NCBI GenBank assembly: GCA_902765975.1
Contig: CACXBO010000013.1
Location: 1-7,482, forward strand
Direction: 5' to 3'
Origin: Oscillospiraceae bacterium
GTDB lineage: Bacteria > Bacillota > Clostridia > Oscillospirales > Oscillospiraceae
DNA: 7,482 nucleotides
Shown here: in pieces, positions 1 to 6,529 of the stretch
How the letters are laid out: the number at the start of each line of letters is the position of its first letter
Position numbering within the stretch: position 1 is the first letter of the stretch
Position numbers and translations under genes: made by a program
The notes under the pieces: generated by a model
Told to the model about the DNA's origin: nothing
What the model saw: the letters and a program-made list of their open reading frames with translations, nothing else
The model's database searches: none

Positions 1-126
1 GTAGGCGGGATTTACGCAGACGGAGGCAAAGCCGTGTTCCTTTGCCTCGCGGCAGAGCTTTTCTATGTCCGCCTCGGAGGCGTAAGCCTTCAGATTGGTG
101 TGGTCGATCATTTTTGCAAGGTCCAT
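1..126 (-). CDS. deoC: Deoxyribose-phosphate aldolase, N-terminal 42 residues (cut by left edge)
   Basis: The enzyme cleaves 2-deoxyribose-5-phosphate to glyceraldehyde-3-phosphate and acetaldehyde in deoxynucleoside salvage, in the cytoplasm. The 42 visible residues begin [20 protein letters not shown] and continue through [11 protein letters not shown] to ASVCVNPAY. The IDHTNLKA opening and the SVCVNP strand are hallmarks of the DeoC TIM barrel. The Schiff-base lysine lies beyond the edge, so activity cannot be judged. The ATG shares its A with the trmO stop codon (TAATG), and an AAAGGA ribosome site sits about 7 nt upstream inside the end of trmO. It is therefore the last visible gene of the amylase-pgi operon and is probably translationally coupled to trmO. 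The family call is firm; the gene is partial only because the window ends. Confidence 0.9.
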   Translation of the reverse strand, partial: MDLAKMIDHTNLKAYASEADIEKLCREAKEHGFASVCVNPAY

Positions 127-803
127 TATTTCGTCCTTTCTATATCCGTGACGGTGAGGATCCCGCCGGATACCCTGAATTTCACGTTCATGCCGCCGAA
201 CTCCATTCCGTACTCCCGCTCCGGGTCGGACTGATAGGTCGGGCGGGGGTCGTTTCTCAAAACGCTCAGAAGCGGAGCGCGTTTGGCGGGCGGTATCTTC
301 TCAAGCAGCGCGTCCGTTATCGAGACCTCGACGGAGAGGCTCCCGGCGGAGTCGGTAAAGCCGCCCCTTGCATCGGGACGCGAGTCGGAATAGCTCAGAT
401 AGGGCTTCACGTCGTAGACGGGAGTGCCGTTTTTTATATCCGCGCCGAGCACGGAGAGGGCGACGCCCTCGGCGCCGAGCTCGACGAGCCCGACAAGCTC
501 AACGCAGGAGAGACCGAGAGAGTTCGGGCGGAAGGGCGAGCGGGTGGCGAAGACGCCGAGCCTTTTGTTTCCGCCGAGGCGCGGCGGGCGCACGGTGGGC
601 GACCAGCCGCTCTGCTTTGCTTCGGAGAAGCCCCAGATGAGCCAGAGGTGGGAGAAGCCCTCTATCCCGCGAAGCGCGGAGCTGTCGCGGTATTCGGGCT
701 CGAAAACCACGAGGCTTTCGACCTCGGAAAGTCCCGCCTGACGCGGTATGCCGAACTTTTCGGTGAAGTCGTTTCTAATATAGGCGATAGGCTCGATATT
801 CAT
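126..803 (-). CDS. trmO: tRNA (N6-threonylcarbamoyladenosine(37)-N6)-methyltransferase TrmO (TsaA/YaeB family)
   Basis: TrmO uses S-adenosylmethionine to methylate t6A at position 37 of threonine tRNA, giving m6t6A, which tunes decoding. The 225-residue protein is close to the usual bacterial length. Diagnostic stretches are IPRQAGL (19-25), [11 protein letters not shown] (49-59), VRPPRLGG (71-78), [17 protein letters not shown] (83-99) and [15 protein letters not shown] (126-140). The C-terminal DPRPTYQ (185-191) marks the second domain of full-length TrmO. The start is fixed by the typical opening [13 protein letters not shown] and by an ATGA overlap with the upstream 70-residue ORF. The 3' end overlaps deoC by one base. 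There is no functional link to the sugar genes; its place here is probably co-transcription only. No key motif is missing. Confidence 0.93.
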   Translation of the reverse strand: MNIEPIAYIRNDFTEKFGIPRQAGLSEVESLVVFEPEYRDSSALRGIEGFSHLWLIWGFSEAKQSGWSPTVRPPRLGGNKRLGVFATRSPFRPNSLGLSCVELVGLVELGAEGVALSVLGADIKNGTPVYDVKPYLSYSDSRPDARGGFTDSAGSLSVEVSITDALLEKIPPAKRAPLLSVLRNDPRPTYQSDPEREYGMEFGGMNVKFRVSGGILTVTDIERTK

Positions 804-1012
804 GGCGAGATCACCGCGCCTTTCAGCCGCCCTTTATTTATAAGGAGAGAGCGGCGGGTCTTGAGCCGGCTCCTTACGGCATCGAAAAAGCCGCTTTTCG
901 GGCCTCTGCAACCGAAGACGCCGTGACGGCGACGCTCGGTGGGAGCTGCTGTCACGGCGGGAGCTGCGGGTATATCTCTTCGGTCGATAAGCTTATCGAA
1001 GAAAAAGCTCAT
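800..1012 (-). CDS. Hypothetical basic 70-residue protein coupled between pgi and trmO
   Basis: I do not recognise this protein. It starts MSFFFDKLIDRRDIP, has an Ala/Pro-rich patch (PAAPAVTAAPTE, 15-26) and then an Arg-rich half; by my count it has 16 Lys/Arg against 5 Asp/Glu. It has no membrane segment, no signal peptide and one cysteine. The main support is position: its ATG overlaps the pgi stop as ATGA (1012-1009) and its TGA overlaps the trmO start as ATGA (803-800), so it fills the gap exactly. Against it, there is no clear Shine-Dalgarno, its third-position G/C bias looks weaker than in pgi, and it contains a 16-bp palindrome and a 9-bp inverted repeat. A structured intercistronic RNA or a decayed gene is a real alternative. 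Confidence 0.45.
   Translation of the reverse strand: MSFFFDKLIDRRDIPAAPAVTAAPTERRRHGVFGCRGPKSGFFDAVRSRLKTRRSLLINKGRLKGAVISP
984..999. repeat. Perfect 16-bp palindrome at the start of the 70-residue ORF
   Basis: TCGATAAGCTTATCGA is its own reverse complement over all 16 bases; the flanking bases do not pair. It covers about codons 5-10 of the 70-residue ORF, 13 nt after its start codon. It could be a protein-binding dyad. As RNA it can form a hairpin only if central bases stay unpaired in the loop. It may also be a chance feature; no function is claimed. Confidence 0.5.
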
Positions 1013-2577
1013 TTCGCAAGGAAGCGGGACTCGGCGATATCGGCCGCCCTCTCCATCTCGACGCCGGGATCGTTTGCGGCAAGGTGGAGCATGAGACGGA
1101 AGGCGTCCTCCGGCTCGCAGCCGATCTCTGCGGCTATCTCGGGGGCTGTGAGAGCCCTGCCAGCCTTCTTCAGAGCCTCGCGGGCGGCGTTCTTCGTGGC
1201 GATGAGCCCGCCGGCAGCCTTCTTGCCGAATTCAACGGCGGGCTGATGATAGGCGTTTATGCCGATGAGATTCGCGTAGATGCCGACGCTGCGCTCGAAG
1301 ATGGCGATGAGCTGACCGACGTTGTATGCGTCGACAGAGGGGACCGTCATCGTCATAGTCCTCTTGCCGTGGCTTTCGAGAGCCTTCTTGGTGCCGAGCA
1401 TAAAGGCGTTGAGGTAGTCGCCGGAGGTGGAGTCCTCGCCGACGGCGGCGGAGCAGCCCTCGCGGTCCTTAAGCACCTGAACGAAGGTGACGAAGATGTT
1501 GTCCGGACCGCCGACAAGCTGCTGCACGTAGGAGTGCTGGTCGCTCGTGCCCTTGTTGCCGAGAACGGCAAGACCCTGCTTTACGAGCCTGCCCTCAAGG
1601 TCGAGCTCCTTGCCCAGAGACTCCATAACGAGCTGCTGCAGATACTTGGCGAAGAGGTCGAGCCTGTCTTTATAGGGCAGAACGACCATAGTTTCGCCGC
1701 CCTGACCGCCGGAGCACTTATACCAGCCGAGTGAGGCGATGGCGGCGGGGTTCTCAATAACGTTGTGATTGCGGTTTAATTCGTCCATATCGGCGGCTCC
1801 GCGGAGGAAGGAGTCGATATCGAGGCCCTTGAGGGAGAGGGGCAGGAGACCGACGGCGCTCATAACGCTCGTTCTGCCGCCGACCCAGTCCCACATCGGG
1901 AATATGTCTATCCAGCCCTCGGACTTCGCGGTGTTGTAGAGCTTGGAGCCCGTCCCCGTTACGCAGACGGCGAAGCGGGAGAAGTCGAGCCCGTTTTTGC
2001 GGTAGAAGGCCTTTGCCTCCTCCTGGCAGTTCCTCGTTTCGATTGTGCCGCCGGACTTGGAGATGACGACGGTCAGAGTCTCGTCGAGCTCGGGGAGAAC
2101 GGCGGAAAACACGCCGTCCATTCCGTCGGGGTCGGTGTTGTCGAGGAAGTAGAGCTTCATCTTGTCGTCTGCGGTGGCGAGCGCCTTATCGACGAACACG
2201 GGACCGAGGCTGGAGCCGCCTATTCCGGCGACGATGACGTTTTTGAATTTCTTGCCGGTCCCGGAGAGTATCCTGCCCTCGTGCACGGCCGCGGAAAACG
2301 CCTTGACGCGGGCGAGACAGCCGTCTATCTCGGCCTTCAGCTCGGCTGTGGGCGCCTTGGAGGAGTTGCGCAGCCAGTAGTGACCGACCATGCGCTTCTC
2401 GTCGACGTTCACGACCTCGCCGGCGTCGAGCCTGTCCATCCCGTCGAGGGCGGCGGCTATCTTATCGCCCATTGCGGCAAGATAGGTCTCGTCGAGACCC
2501 ATCCCGCCGTAGTCGAGCATGAAGCCCGTCTTCTCGGAGTAGAATATCGTATTCTTAAAAGCTTCCCAATTTGCCAT
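1009..2577 (-). CDS. pgi: Glucose-6-phosphate isomerase
   Basis: The enzyme interconverts glucose-6-phosphate and fructose-6-phosphate in cytoplasmic glycolysis and gluconeogenesis. The 522-residue protein has the SIS fold. GIGGSSLGP (118-126) and SKSGGTIET (173-181) bind the phosphate. The family signature appears as DWVGGRTSVMSAVG (230-243), with Thr where many members have Phe/Tyr. By alignment from memory, the likely catalytic residues are Glu319 in VMESLGKE, His348 in SDQHSY and Lys452 in YHQPAVEFGK. After that signature a roughly 50-residue tail (about 474-522) has a winged-helix-like look (LTAPEIAAEIG, then LMLHLAAND). I recall a similar tail on cyanobacterial-type PGI but cannot verify it. 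AAAGGAG (2593-2587) sits 9 nt before the ATG. The gene lies 20 nt after the amylase fusion and ends in an ATGA overlap with the next ORF. Confidence 0.97.
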   Translation of the reverse strand: MANWEAFKNTIFYSEKTGFMLDYGGMGLDETYLAAMGDKIAAALDGMDRLDAGEVVNVDEKRMVGHYWLRNSSKAPTAELKAEIDGCLARVKAFSAAVHEGRILSGTGKKFKNVIVAGIGGSSLGPVFVDKALATADDKMKLYFLDNTDPDGMDGVFSAVLPELDETLTVVISKSGGTIETRNCQEEAKAFYRKNGLDFSRFAVCVTGTGSKLYNTAKSEGWIDIFPMWDWVGGRTSVMSAVGLLPLSLKGLDIDSFLRGAADMDELNRNHNVIENPAAIASLGWYKCSGGQGGETMVVLPYKDRLDLFAKYLQQLVMESLGKELDLEGRLVKQGLAVLGNKGTSDQHSYVQQLVGGPDNIFVTFVQVLKDREGCSAAVGEDSTSGDYLNAFMLGTKKALESHGKRTMTMTVPSVDAYNVGQLIAIFERSVGIYANLIGINAYHQPAVEFGKKAAGGLIATKNAAREALKKAGRALTAPEIAAEIGCEPEDAFRLMLHLAANDPGVEMERAADIAESRFLAK

Positions 2578-2597
2578 ATCGCTTGTCTCCTTTATAA

Positions 2598-5500
2598 TCA
2601 GGCGAAAAGTATGCGGTCAATGCGCCAGTTCCTTGTGAAGAACATATCCCAGTGCGCCTGCCACGACCAGTTGCCGTAGGAGGTGCCGGGCTTGTTCATT
2701 CTGGTGTCGTCGCCGAGACCGATAAGATCCTGGAGCGGTGTGATAATGATTGGAGCGTCGGATCTGTAGATGTTGTCGAGCACCTTTATTGCGGTGCGCT
2801 CGGCGTCCATATGCGGACGGTTCTGCTGTACCCAGCCGATGACGGTGCTGCTGTCGTGAGTGCCGGGGTAGGCTATCTTCCCGTAGTGCACCTTGAGCGG
2901 CTGCAGCGGGTCGTCGTCGTTGAACTGGACGACCTGAGTGCCCATAATGCCGAGCTGGGCTATCATCGCGTTGACGCCCGGGGTGATGAAGCCGAGGTCC
3001 TCGGCGAGTATCGGGAGCGGGCCGAGCTCCTTGTAGGCAGCGTTGAACAGCTCCATGCCGGGACCGGTCACCCAGCTTCCCTCGAGGGCGGTCAGACCGT
3101 GTGGCACGGCCCAGTATGCCTCGAAGCCGCGGAAGTGGTCGAGACGGACGAAGTCGTAGAGATCGAAGGCGCGCTTCAGGCGGTTTATCCACCAGCGGTA
3201 GCCGTCCTTCTTCATGGCCTCCCAGTTGTAGACCGGGTTGCCCCAGAGCTGACCGGTCGCGGAGAACATATCTGGCGGGACTCCCGCCTCAAGCTTGACC
3301 GACATATCGTCGTTGAGCGAGAAGCATTCCGGATTCGTCCACACGTCGGCGGAGGAGGCGGATACGTAGATGGGAACGTCGCCGATTATCGAGATGCCGC
3401 GGGAGTTCGCGTATGCCTTGACGCGCTGCCACTTCTTCTGGAATACGTATTGCACGTAGACGAAGAAGCGGGATCTCTCTCTGTAGCCCTCGTCGTCGTA
3501 GAATTCCTTCTTGTATCTCCTGTATTCCTCGGGCCACTCTATCCACTCCGTTGTGCCGAATCTCTCGGCGAGGGTGGCGAACATCGCCCAGGCGGGGAGC
3601 CAGTGCTCGTTGTCCTTTACGAACTTATCGAAGTCCTCGCTCGGATAGAAGCCCGCGAAGTCGTTTTCAAGCTCGGGACGCGAGCGGCCGATGAGAGCCT
3701 CGCTGCCCGCGAAGGCGGAGGCGCCGGCATACGGTGAATTGTATTTGTCGGGCGGGTTCAGCGGGAGTATCTGCCAGTAGTTCTGACCCTTCGCAGCGAG
3801 GAAGTCGATGAAGTCGTAGCACTCCTGGTTGAAGGTGCCCTGACTGAGATTGTTGGGCAGGGAGGTGATGTGGCAGAGTATGCCTCTTCCGCGCGGCATC
3901 GGCTTGCAGAGCCTCTCCCACTTGGTGAAGAGATAGACCTTGGAGCCGAGAGGTCCGAGATCGACGTGGACGCTGCCGTTGTTGATGGTGACGCGGTCGT
4001 TGTCAAGAAGCTCCGTTACGGTCTCGCCCCAGGCGTTGAGGTCGAAGCTGTAGCCCCTGAAGATGCTGCGGTTTACGACGGTGACGGCAGTCATATCGCC
4101 GAGAGTGCGGGAGATGCAGAACACCTCGTCGTTCATCGCCCAGCAGTGGAAGTCGCCGTCGGCGAAGAGCTTGAGGGACTTGCGGAGATTTATCGCGTTG
4201 CGGACGATCTTCATGCAGTCCTTCTCCTCCCAGCCCCAGGGATAGGGACCGCGGTTGAAGGGATCGTTGTAGCCCTGCATACCGGCCTCGTCGCCGTAGT
4301 AGATGCAGGGTACGCCCGGCATGGACATCTGGAGCAGGGAGGCTATCCAAAGCCTGCCCTTCGCCATCTTAAGCTTCTCCTCGGGCAGCCTGTAGTAGCG
4401 GGCGTCGTTTTCGTTTATCTCATAGTCGCGCGGCGCGTCGCCGAAGGCTGTGAGGATGCGGGCTCTGTCGTGGCTTCCGAGGAGGTTCAGAGCGCCGTAG
4501 AAGTTTTGAGGCGGATAGTTCTCCTGAAGGCTCGTTAAGAGCTCGGCGAGATCGTAGGCGTTTGACCAGCCCTTCATGTAGCCCATAACTCCGTCGCGGA
4601 AGGGATAGTTCATCGTGGAATCCAGCTCGTGGCCGGAGAAGTATGTACGGAGCTGACCGTAGGCCGTTTTGTGGGAGGCGTCCTCCCAGACCTCGCCCAT
4701 GAGGAGACCGTCCTTGCCCTTCTCGGCGACGACGGCATTTTTGATGCCCTCGATGAAATCGTCGGGCAGCTCGTCGGCAACGTCGAGCCTCCAGCCCTTC
4801 GCGCCTGCGCGCAGCCAGCGGCGGACGATGGAGTCCTTGTCCTTGTAGATGAACTTGCGGTAGCTCTCGACGTTCTCGTTTATATCGGGCAGGTCGTTTA
4901 TGCCCCACCAGGAGCTGTAGCCGCCGTATTCGTCGAACTTGAACCACTCGCGGTACTTGCTGTCCTCGGACTGGTAGGCGCCGACCTCGTCGTAGTTGCC
5001 GAAGCGGTTGAAGTATTTGCTGTCTGCGCCGACGTGGTTGAACACGCCGTCGAGAATGATGGAGATGCCGAACTCCTCGGCCTTCTTGCAGAGGCTCTTG
5101 AAGTTGTCCTCCGTGCCGAGCAGCGGGTCGATCTGCGTGAAGTCGCCCGTGTCGTAGCGGTGGTTGGATTCAGCCTCGAAGATGGGGTTTAGGTAGAGCA
5201 CGGTGATGCCGAGGTCGCGGAGGTAGGGGAGCTTTTCCTCGATGCCGAGGAGCGTGCCGCCGTAGAAATCGTATTCCTGGATCACACGGTTCCAGCCGCG
5301 GTTGTAGTAGGGCTGCTCGTCCCAGCCGACTATGCGGCGATGCACCCCGTTTTGATGAAGGGGCAGGAACTTGCCCACGTTCAGCTCGAAGTCGAGGCCG
5401 CGGTGGAAACGGTCGGGGAAGATCTGGTAGGCCACGCCGTTTTTGAACCACTCGGGGATGGGACGCTCATCGTAGACGGTGAGCTGGAAGGAGGTGGGGC

Positions 5501-5834
5501 AGTGCTGATAGTATTCCTGGCCGACGCCGCCGACAGAGCCCTGCCTCGGCCCGTAGTAGGCCTCGAAGGCGAGATCGCCGCGGATAAGGAAGTTGTACCA
5601 GACGATATTCGGCTTCTCGGGCGTTATCTTCACGTAGAAGTGGCCGTGATCGCCCTGCCAGTCGCATTCCATCGGGTAGTCGACTTCTTCAAGATCCTTG
5701 GACCAGGTGCGGAGAGTGACGTTCATCCCGCCGACGTCGTATACGTCTATGGCGAGAGTTACGTCGGTGCCGGTTTTAACGGCGCCGAACGGAGTTCGGA
5801 AATAGGGGTCTCGGGAATTGTGATAAGCTCTCAT
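2598..5834 (-). CDS. malQ: Bifunctional GH13 alpha-amylase/neopullulanase-like and GH77 4-alpha-glucanotransferase (MalQ) fusion
   Basis: This 1078-residue cytoplasmic protein (no signal peptide) should hydrolyse or debranch alpha-glucans and transfer 4-alpha-glucan chains in glycogen or maltodextrin use. Residues 1 to about 122 form a CBM34-like beta domain that opens MRAYHNSRDPYFRTPFGAV. The GH13 barrel carries DGVFNH (262-267), LPDIN (315-319), GWRLDVADE with nucleophile Asp351, GEVW with Glu381, and GSHD with Asp456. A beta domain follows, and the GH77 part begins at MPRGRGILCHITSLP (645). GH77 landmarks are QILPLNP, NSPYAGASAFAG, RLDHFRGFEAYW (nucleophile Asp899), LAEDLG (Glu945) and YPGTHD (Asp994). 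All six catalytic acids are present. The GH77 part (about 434 residues) is shorter than a stand-alone MalQ and ends in an atypical RNWRIDRILFA. I chose the ATG at 5834 because an upstream in-frame GTG at 5873 falls at the predicted transcription start. The ATG at 5846 is only 1 nt from the ribosome site. Confidence 0.93.
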   Translation of the reverse strand: MRAYHNSRDPYFRTPFGAVKTGTDVTLAIDVYDVGGMNVTLRTWSKDLEEVDYPMECDWQGDHGHFYVKITPEKPNIVWYNFLIRGDLAFEAYYGPRQGSVGGVGQEYYQHCPTSFQLTVYDERPIPEWFKNGVAYQIFPDRFHRGLDFELNVGKFLPLHQNGVHRRIVGWDEQPYYNRGWNRVIQEYDFYGGTLLGIEEKLPYLRDLGITVLYLNPIFEAESNHRYDTGDFTQIDPLLGTEDNFKSLCKKAEEFGISIILDGVFNHVGADSKYFNRFGNYDEVGAYQSEDSKYREWFKFDEYGGYSSWWGINDLPDINENVESYRKFIYKDKDSIVRRWLRAGAKGWRLDVADELPDDFIEGIKNAVVAEKGKDGLLMGEVWEDASHKTAYGQLRTYFSGHELDSTMNYPFRDGVMGYMKGWSNAYDLAELLTSLQENYPPQNFYGALNLLGSHDRARILTAFGDAPRDYEINENDARYYRLPEEKLKMAKGRLWIASLLQMSMPGVPCIYYGDEAGMQGYNDPFNRGPYPWGWEEKDCMKIVRNAINLRKSLKLFADGDFHCWAMNDEVFCISRTLGDMTAVTVVNRSIFRGYSFDLNAWGETVTELLDNDRVTINNGSVHVDLGPLGSKVYLFTKWERLCKPMPRGRGILCHITSLPNNLSQGTFNQECYDFIDFLAAKGQNYWQILPLNPPDKYNSPYAGASAFAGSEALIGRSRPELENDFAGFYPSEDFDKFVKDNEHWLPAWAMFATLAERFGTTEWIEWPEEYRRYKKEFYDDEGYRERSRFFVYVQYVFQKKWQRVKAYANSRGISIIGDVPIYVSASSADVWTNPECFSLNDDMSVKLEAGVPPDMFSATGQLWGNPVYNWEAMKKDGYRWWINRLKRAFDLYDFVRLDHFRGFEAYWAVPHGLTALEGSWVTGPGMELFNAAYKELGPLPILAEDLGFITPGVNAMIAQLGIMGTQVVQFNDDDPLQPLKVHYGKIAYPGTHDSSTVIGWVQQNRPHMDAERTAIKVLDNIYRSDAPIIITPLQDLIGLGDDTRMNKPGTSYGNWSWQAHWDMFFTRNWRIDRILFA

Positions 5835-5847
5835 AGAAGATATCATA

Positions 5848-5854
5848 CCTTTCC
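5848..5854 (-). promoter_or_regulatory. Ribosome-binding site of the GH13-GH77 gene (helps decide the start)
   Basis: On the minus strand GGAAAGG lies 13 nt upstream of the ATG at 5834 and 1 nt upstream of the ATG at 5846. The first spacing is slightly long and the second is too short, which favours 5834. The family-typical sequence also begins at the 5834 Met. Confidence 0.55.
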
Positions 5855-5879
5855 GGATTGGTTTTGCATACACTAACTG

Positions 5880-5908
5880 ATTATAGCAAATTCGACACGA
5901 ATTGTAAA
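5880..5908 (-). promoter_or_regulatory. Sigma-A promoter of the GH13-GH77/pgi/trmO/deoC operon
   Basis: On the minus strand TTTACA (5908-5903) is followed after 17 nt by TATAAT (5885-5880). TGC directly precedes it, giving an extended -10. The upstream sequence is A/T-rich (a run of seven A on the minus strand near 5921-5927), which could act as an UP element. Predicted start of transcription is about 5873, leaving a leader of about 39 nt before the ATG at 5834. The operon's other genes have no comparable promoter in front of them, so this one probably serves them all. Confidence 0.85.
5889..5903. promoter_or_regulatory. Candidate operator: inverted repeat between the -35 and -10 boxes
   Basis: AATTCG-ACA-CGAATT has perfect 6-bp arms and a 3-bp centre. 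It fills most of the promoter spacer and touches the last base of the -35 box. A protein bound here would block RNA polymerase, so repression is the natural reading. It does not fit the CcpA cre consensus or a CG-centred LacI-family operator. The regulator is unknown and no regulator gene is in the window. Confidence 0.5.
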
Positions 5909-5927
5909 GGCAAAATCAGATTTTTTT

Positions 5928-5944
5928 GTATGTTTTATACATAC
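5928..5944. repeat. Inverted repeat upstream of the amylase operon promoter
   Basis: GTATGT-TTTAT-ACATAC has perfect 6-bp arms around a 5-nt spacer. It lies about 20 bp upstream of the -35 box, in A/T-rich sequence between the ECF terminator and the promoter. It could bind an activator or be a second regulator site. No U-tract follows it on either strand, so it is not a terminator. Confidence 0.35.
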
Positions 5945-5960
5945 GCGGGAAGGAAAGATT

Positions 5961-5998
5961 TTAATAAAAAGGCTCCCCTGCTCAGAGAGCAGGGGAGC
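5961..5998 (-). terminator. Intrinsic terminator after the ECF S-component gene
   Basis: GCTCCCCTGCTC (5972-5983) pairs perfectly with GAGCAGGGGAGC (5987-5998), giving a 12-bp G/C-rich stem with a 3-nt loop. Read on the minus strand the stem is followed by C and then TTTTTATTAA. It starts 6 nt beyond the stop codon of the S-component gene and insulates the amylase operon promoter from it. No U-tract follows on the plus strand, so it is directional. Confidence 0.95.
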
Positions 5999-6004
5999 GG
6001 AACG

Positions 6005-6529
6005 TTATCGGATTTTTCCCGCCCGGAGCTTTTTCAGCACGGCTACGAGGGGGCGAGCAACGAAGAAGGCGATGAGAAAATTGCCGACGGCGTGGATGCA
6101 GTCGTATGGTATGCCGCTTAAAAACCAGGCGAAGGCGGTGCGGAAGTTCTGAATGAAGATATAGGGTATCTCGTATAGGAAGCCGAAGAGCAGACCGAAA
6201 AACCCGGAGATTATCGCCCAGGTAAGGCGGTCCTCCTCTTTTCGGAACAGCATCGTTACCGCGACGAGAATTGCCCAGATATACAGATAGCCCCAGAACC
6301 ACCAGCCGAAGCCCCAGATAAAGCCCTCCGCTATCACGAAGACGTAGACGGACGCCAGCATCCTCCAGCCGAACACCAGCGTTCCCGCGATAACGATGAG
6401 GCTTACGGGCTCGATATTGGGAAGCTGGGACATTAAATACTGACCGCCGATCATCATGGCGGCAAGTATGCCGAGCCAGGTTATGTCCCGAGCCGTGAAC
6501 GCCTTACCAGGTGCCGAGGATGAGCTCAT
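6005..6529 (-). CDS. ECF transporter S component (substrate-binding membrane subunit), substrate unknown
   Basis: The 174-residue protein is almost wholly hydrophobic, with about six membrane segments (roughly 16-36, 42-58, 60-76, 78-95, 103-125 and 143-165). It ends in a basic tail (LKKLRAGKIR), consistent with the positive-inside rule. The pattern LPNIEPVSLIVIAGTLVFGW, the aromatic-rich GFGWWFWGYLYIW and the late GIPYDCIHAVGNF fit S components of energy-coupling-factor importers. These bind a vitamin or metal and pair with shared ATPases and a T subunit, which are not in this window. The start at 6529 overlaps the upstream DUF4430 gene by 26 nt; no other start codon occurs before Met25 at the first membrane segment. 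The overlap suggests coupled translation. Substrate is uncertain; the DUF4430 partner hints at a cobalamin-like ligand, which is inference only. Confidence 0.8.
   Translation of the reverse strand: MSSSSAPGKAFTARDITWLGILAAMMIGGQYLMSQLPNIEPVSLIVIAGTLVFGWRMLASVYVFVIAEGFIWGFGWWFWGYLYIWAILVAVTMLFRKEEDRLTWAIISGFFGLLFGFLYEIPYIFIQNFRTAFAWFLSGIPYDCIHAVGNFLIAFFVARPLVAVLKKLRAGKIR

Noticed and set aside
883..900. Hairpin CGAAAA-AGCCGC-TTTTCG as a terminator between pgi and trmO
   Set aside because: The 6-bp stem is mostly A/T, no U-tract follows on either strand, and the gene overlaps argue for read-through.
42..926. 294-residue plus-strand open frame opposite trmO
   Set aside because: It is a mirror of trmO caused by G/C-biased third positions. 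The trmO strand carries clear family motifs, and the antisense product has no recognisable domain.
923..1246. Plus-strand frame with a Cys-rich start (GGSCCHGGSCG) that looked like a metal-binding peptide
   Set aside because: Its start is GTG without a Shine-Dalgarno, most of it is antisense to the pgi 3' end, and the Cys-rich stretch comes from the reverse reading of the tandem GCAGCTCCC copies.
2652..3737. 361-residue plus-strand open frame opposite the GH77 domain (also 1084-1734, 3870-4538, 4629-5192 and 5340-5876)
   Set aside because: All lie opposite well-supported genes with intact catalytic motifs. Their translations are Val/Glu/Ala-rich, low in motif content and typical of antisense shadows.
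5858..6121. 87-residue plus-strand frame across the ECF terminator
   Set aside because: It runs through the terminator stem and antisense to the S-component gene, with no ribosome site and no recognisable product.
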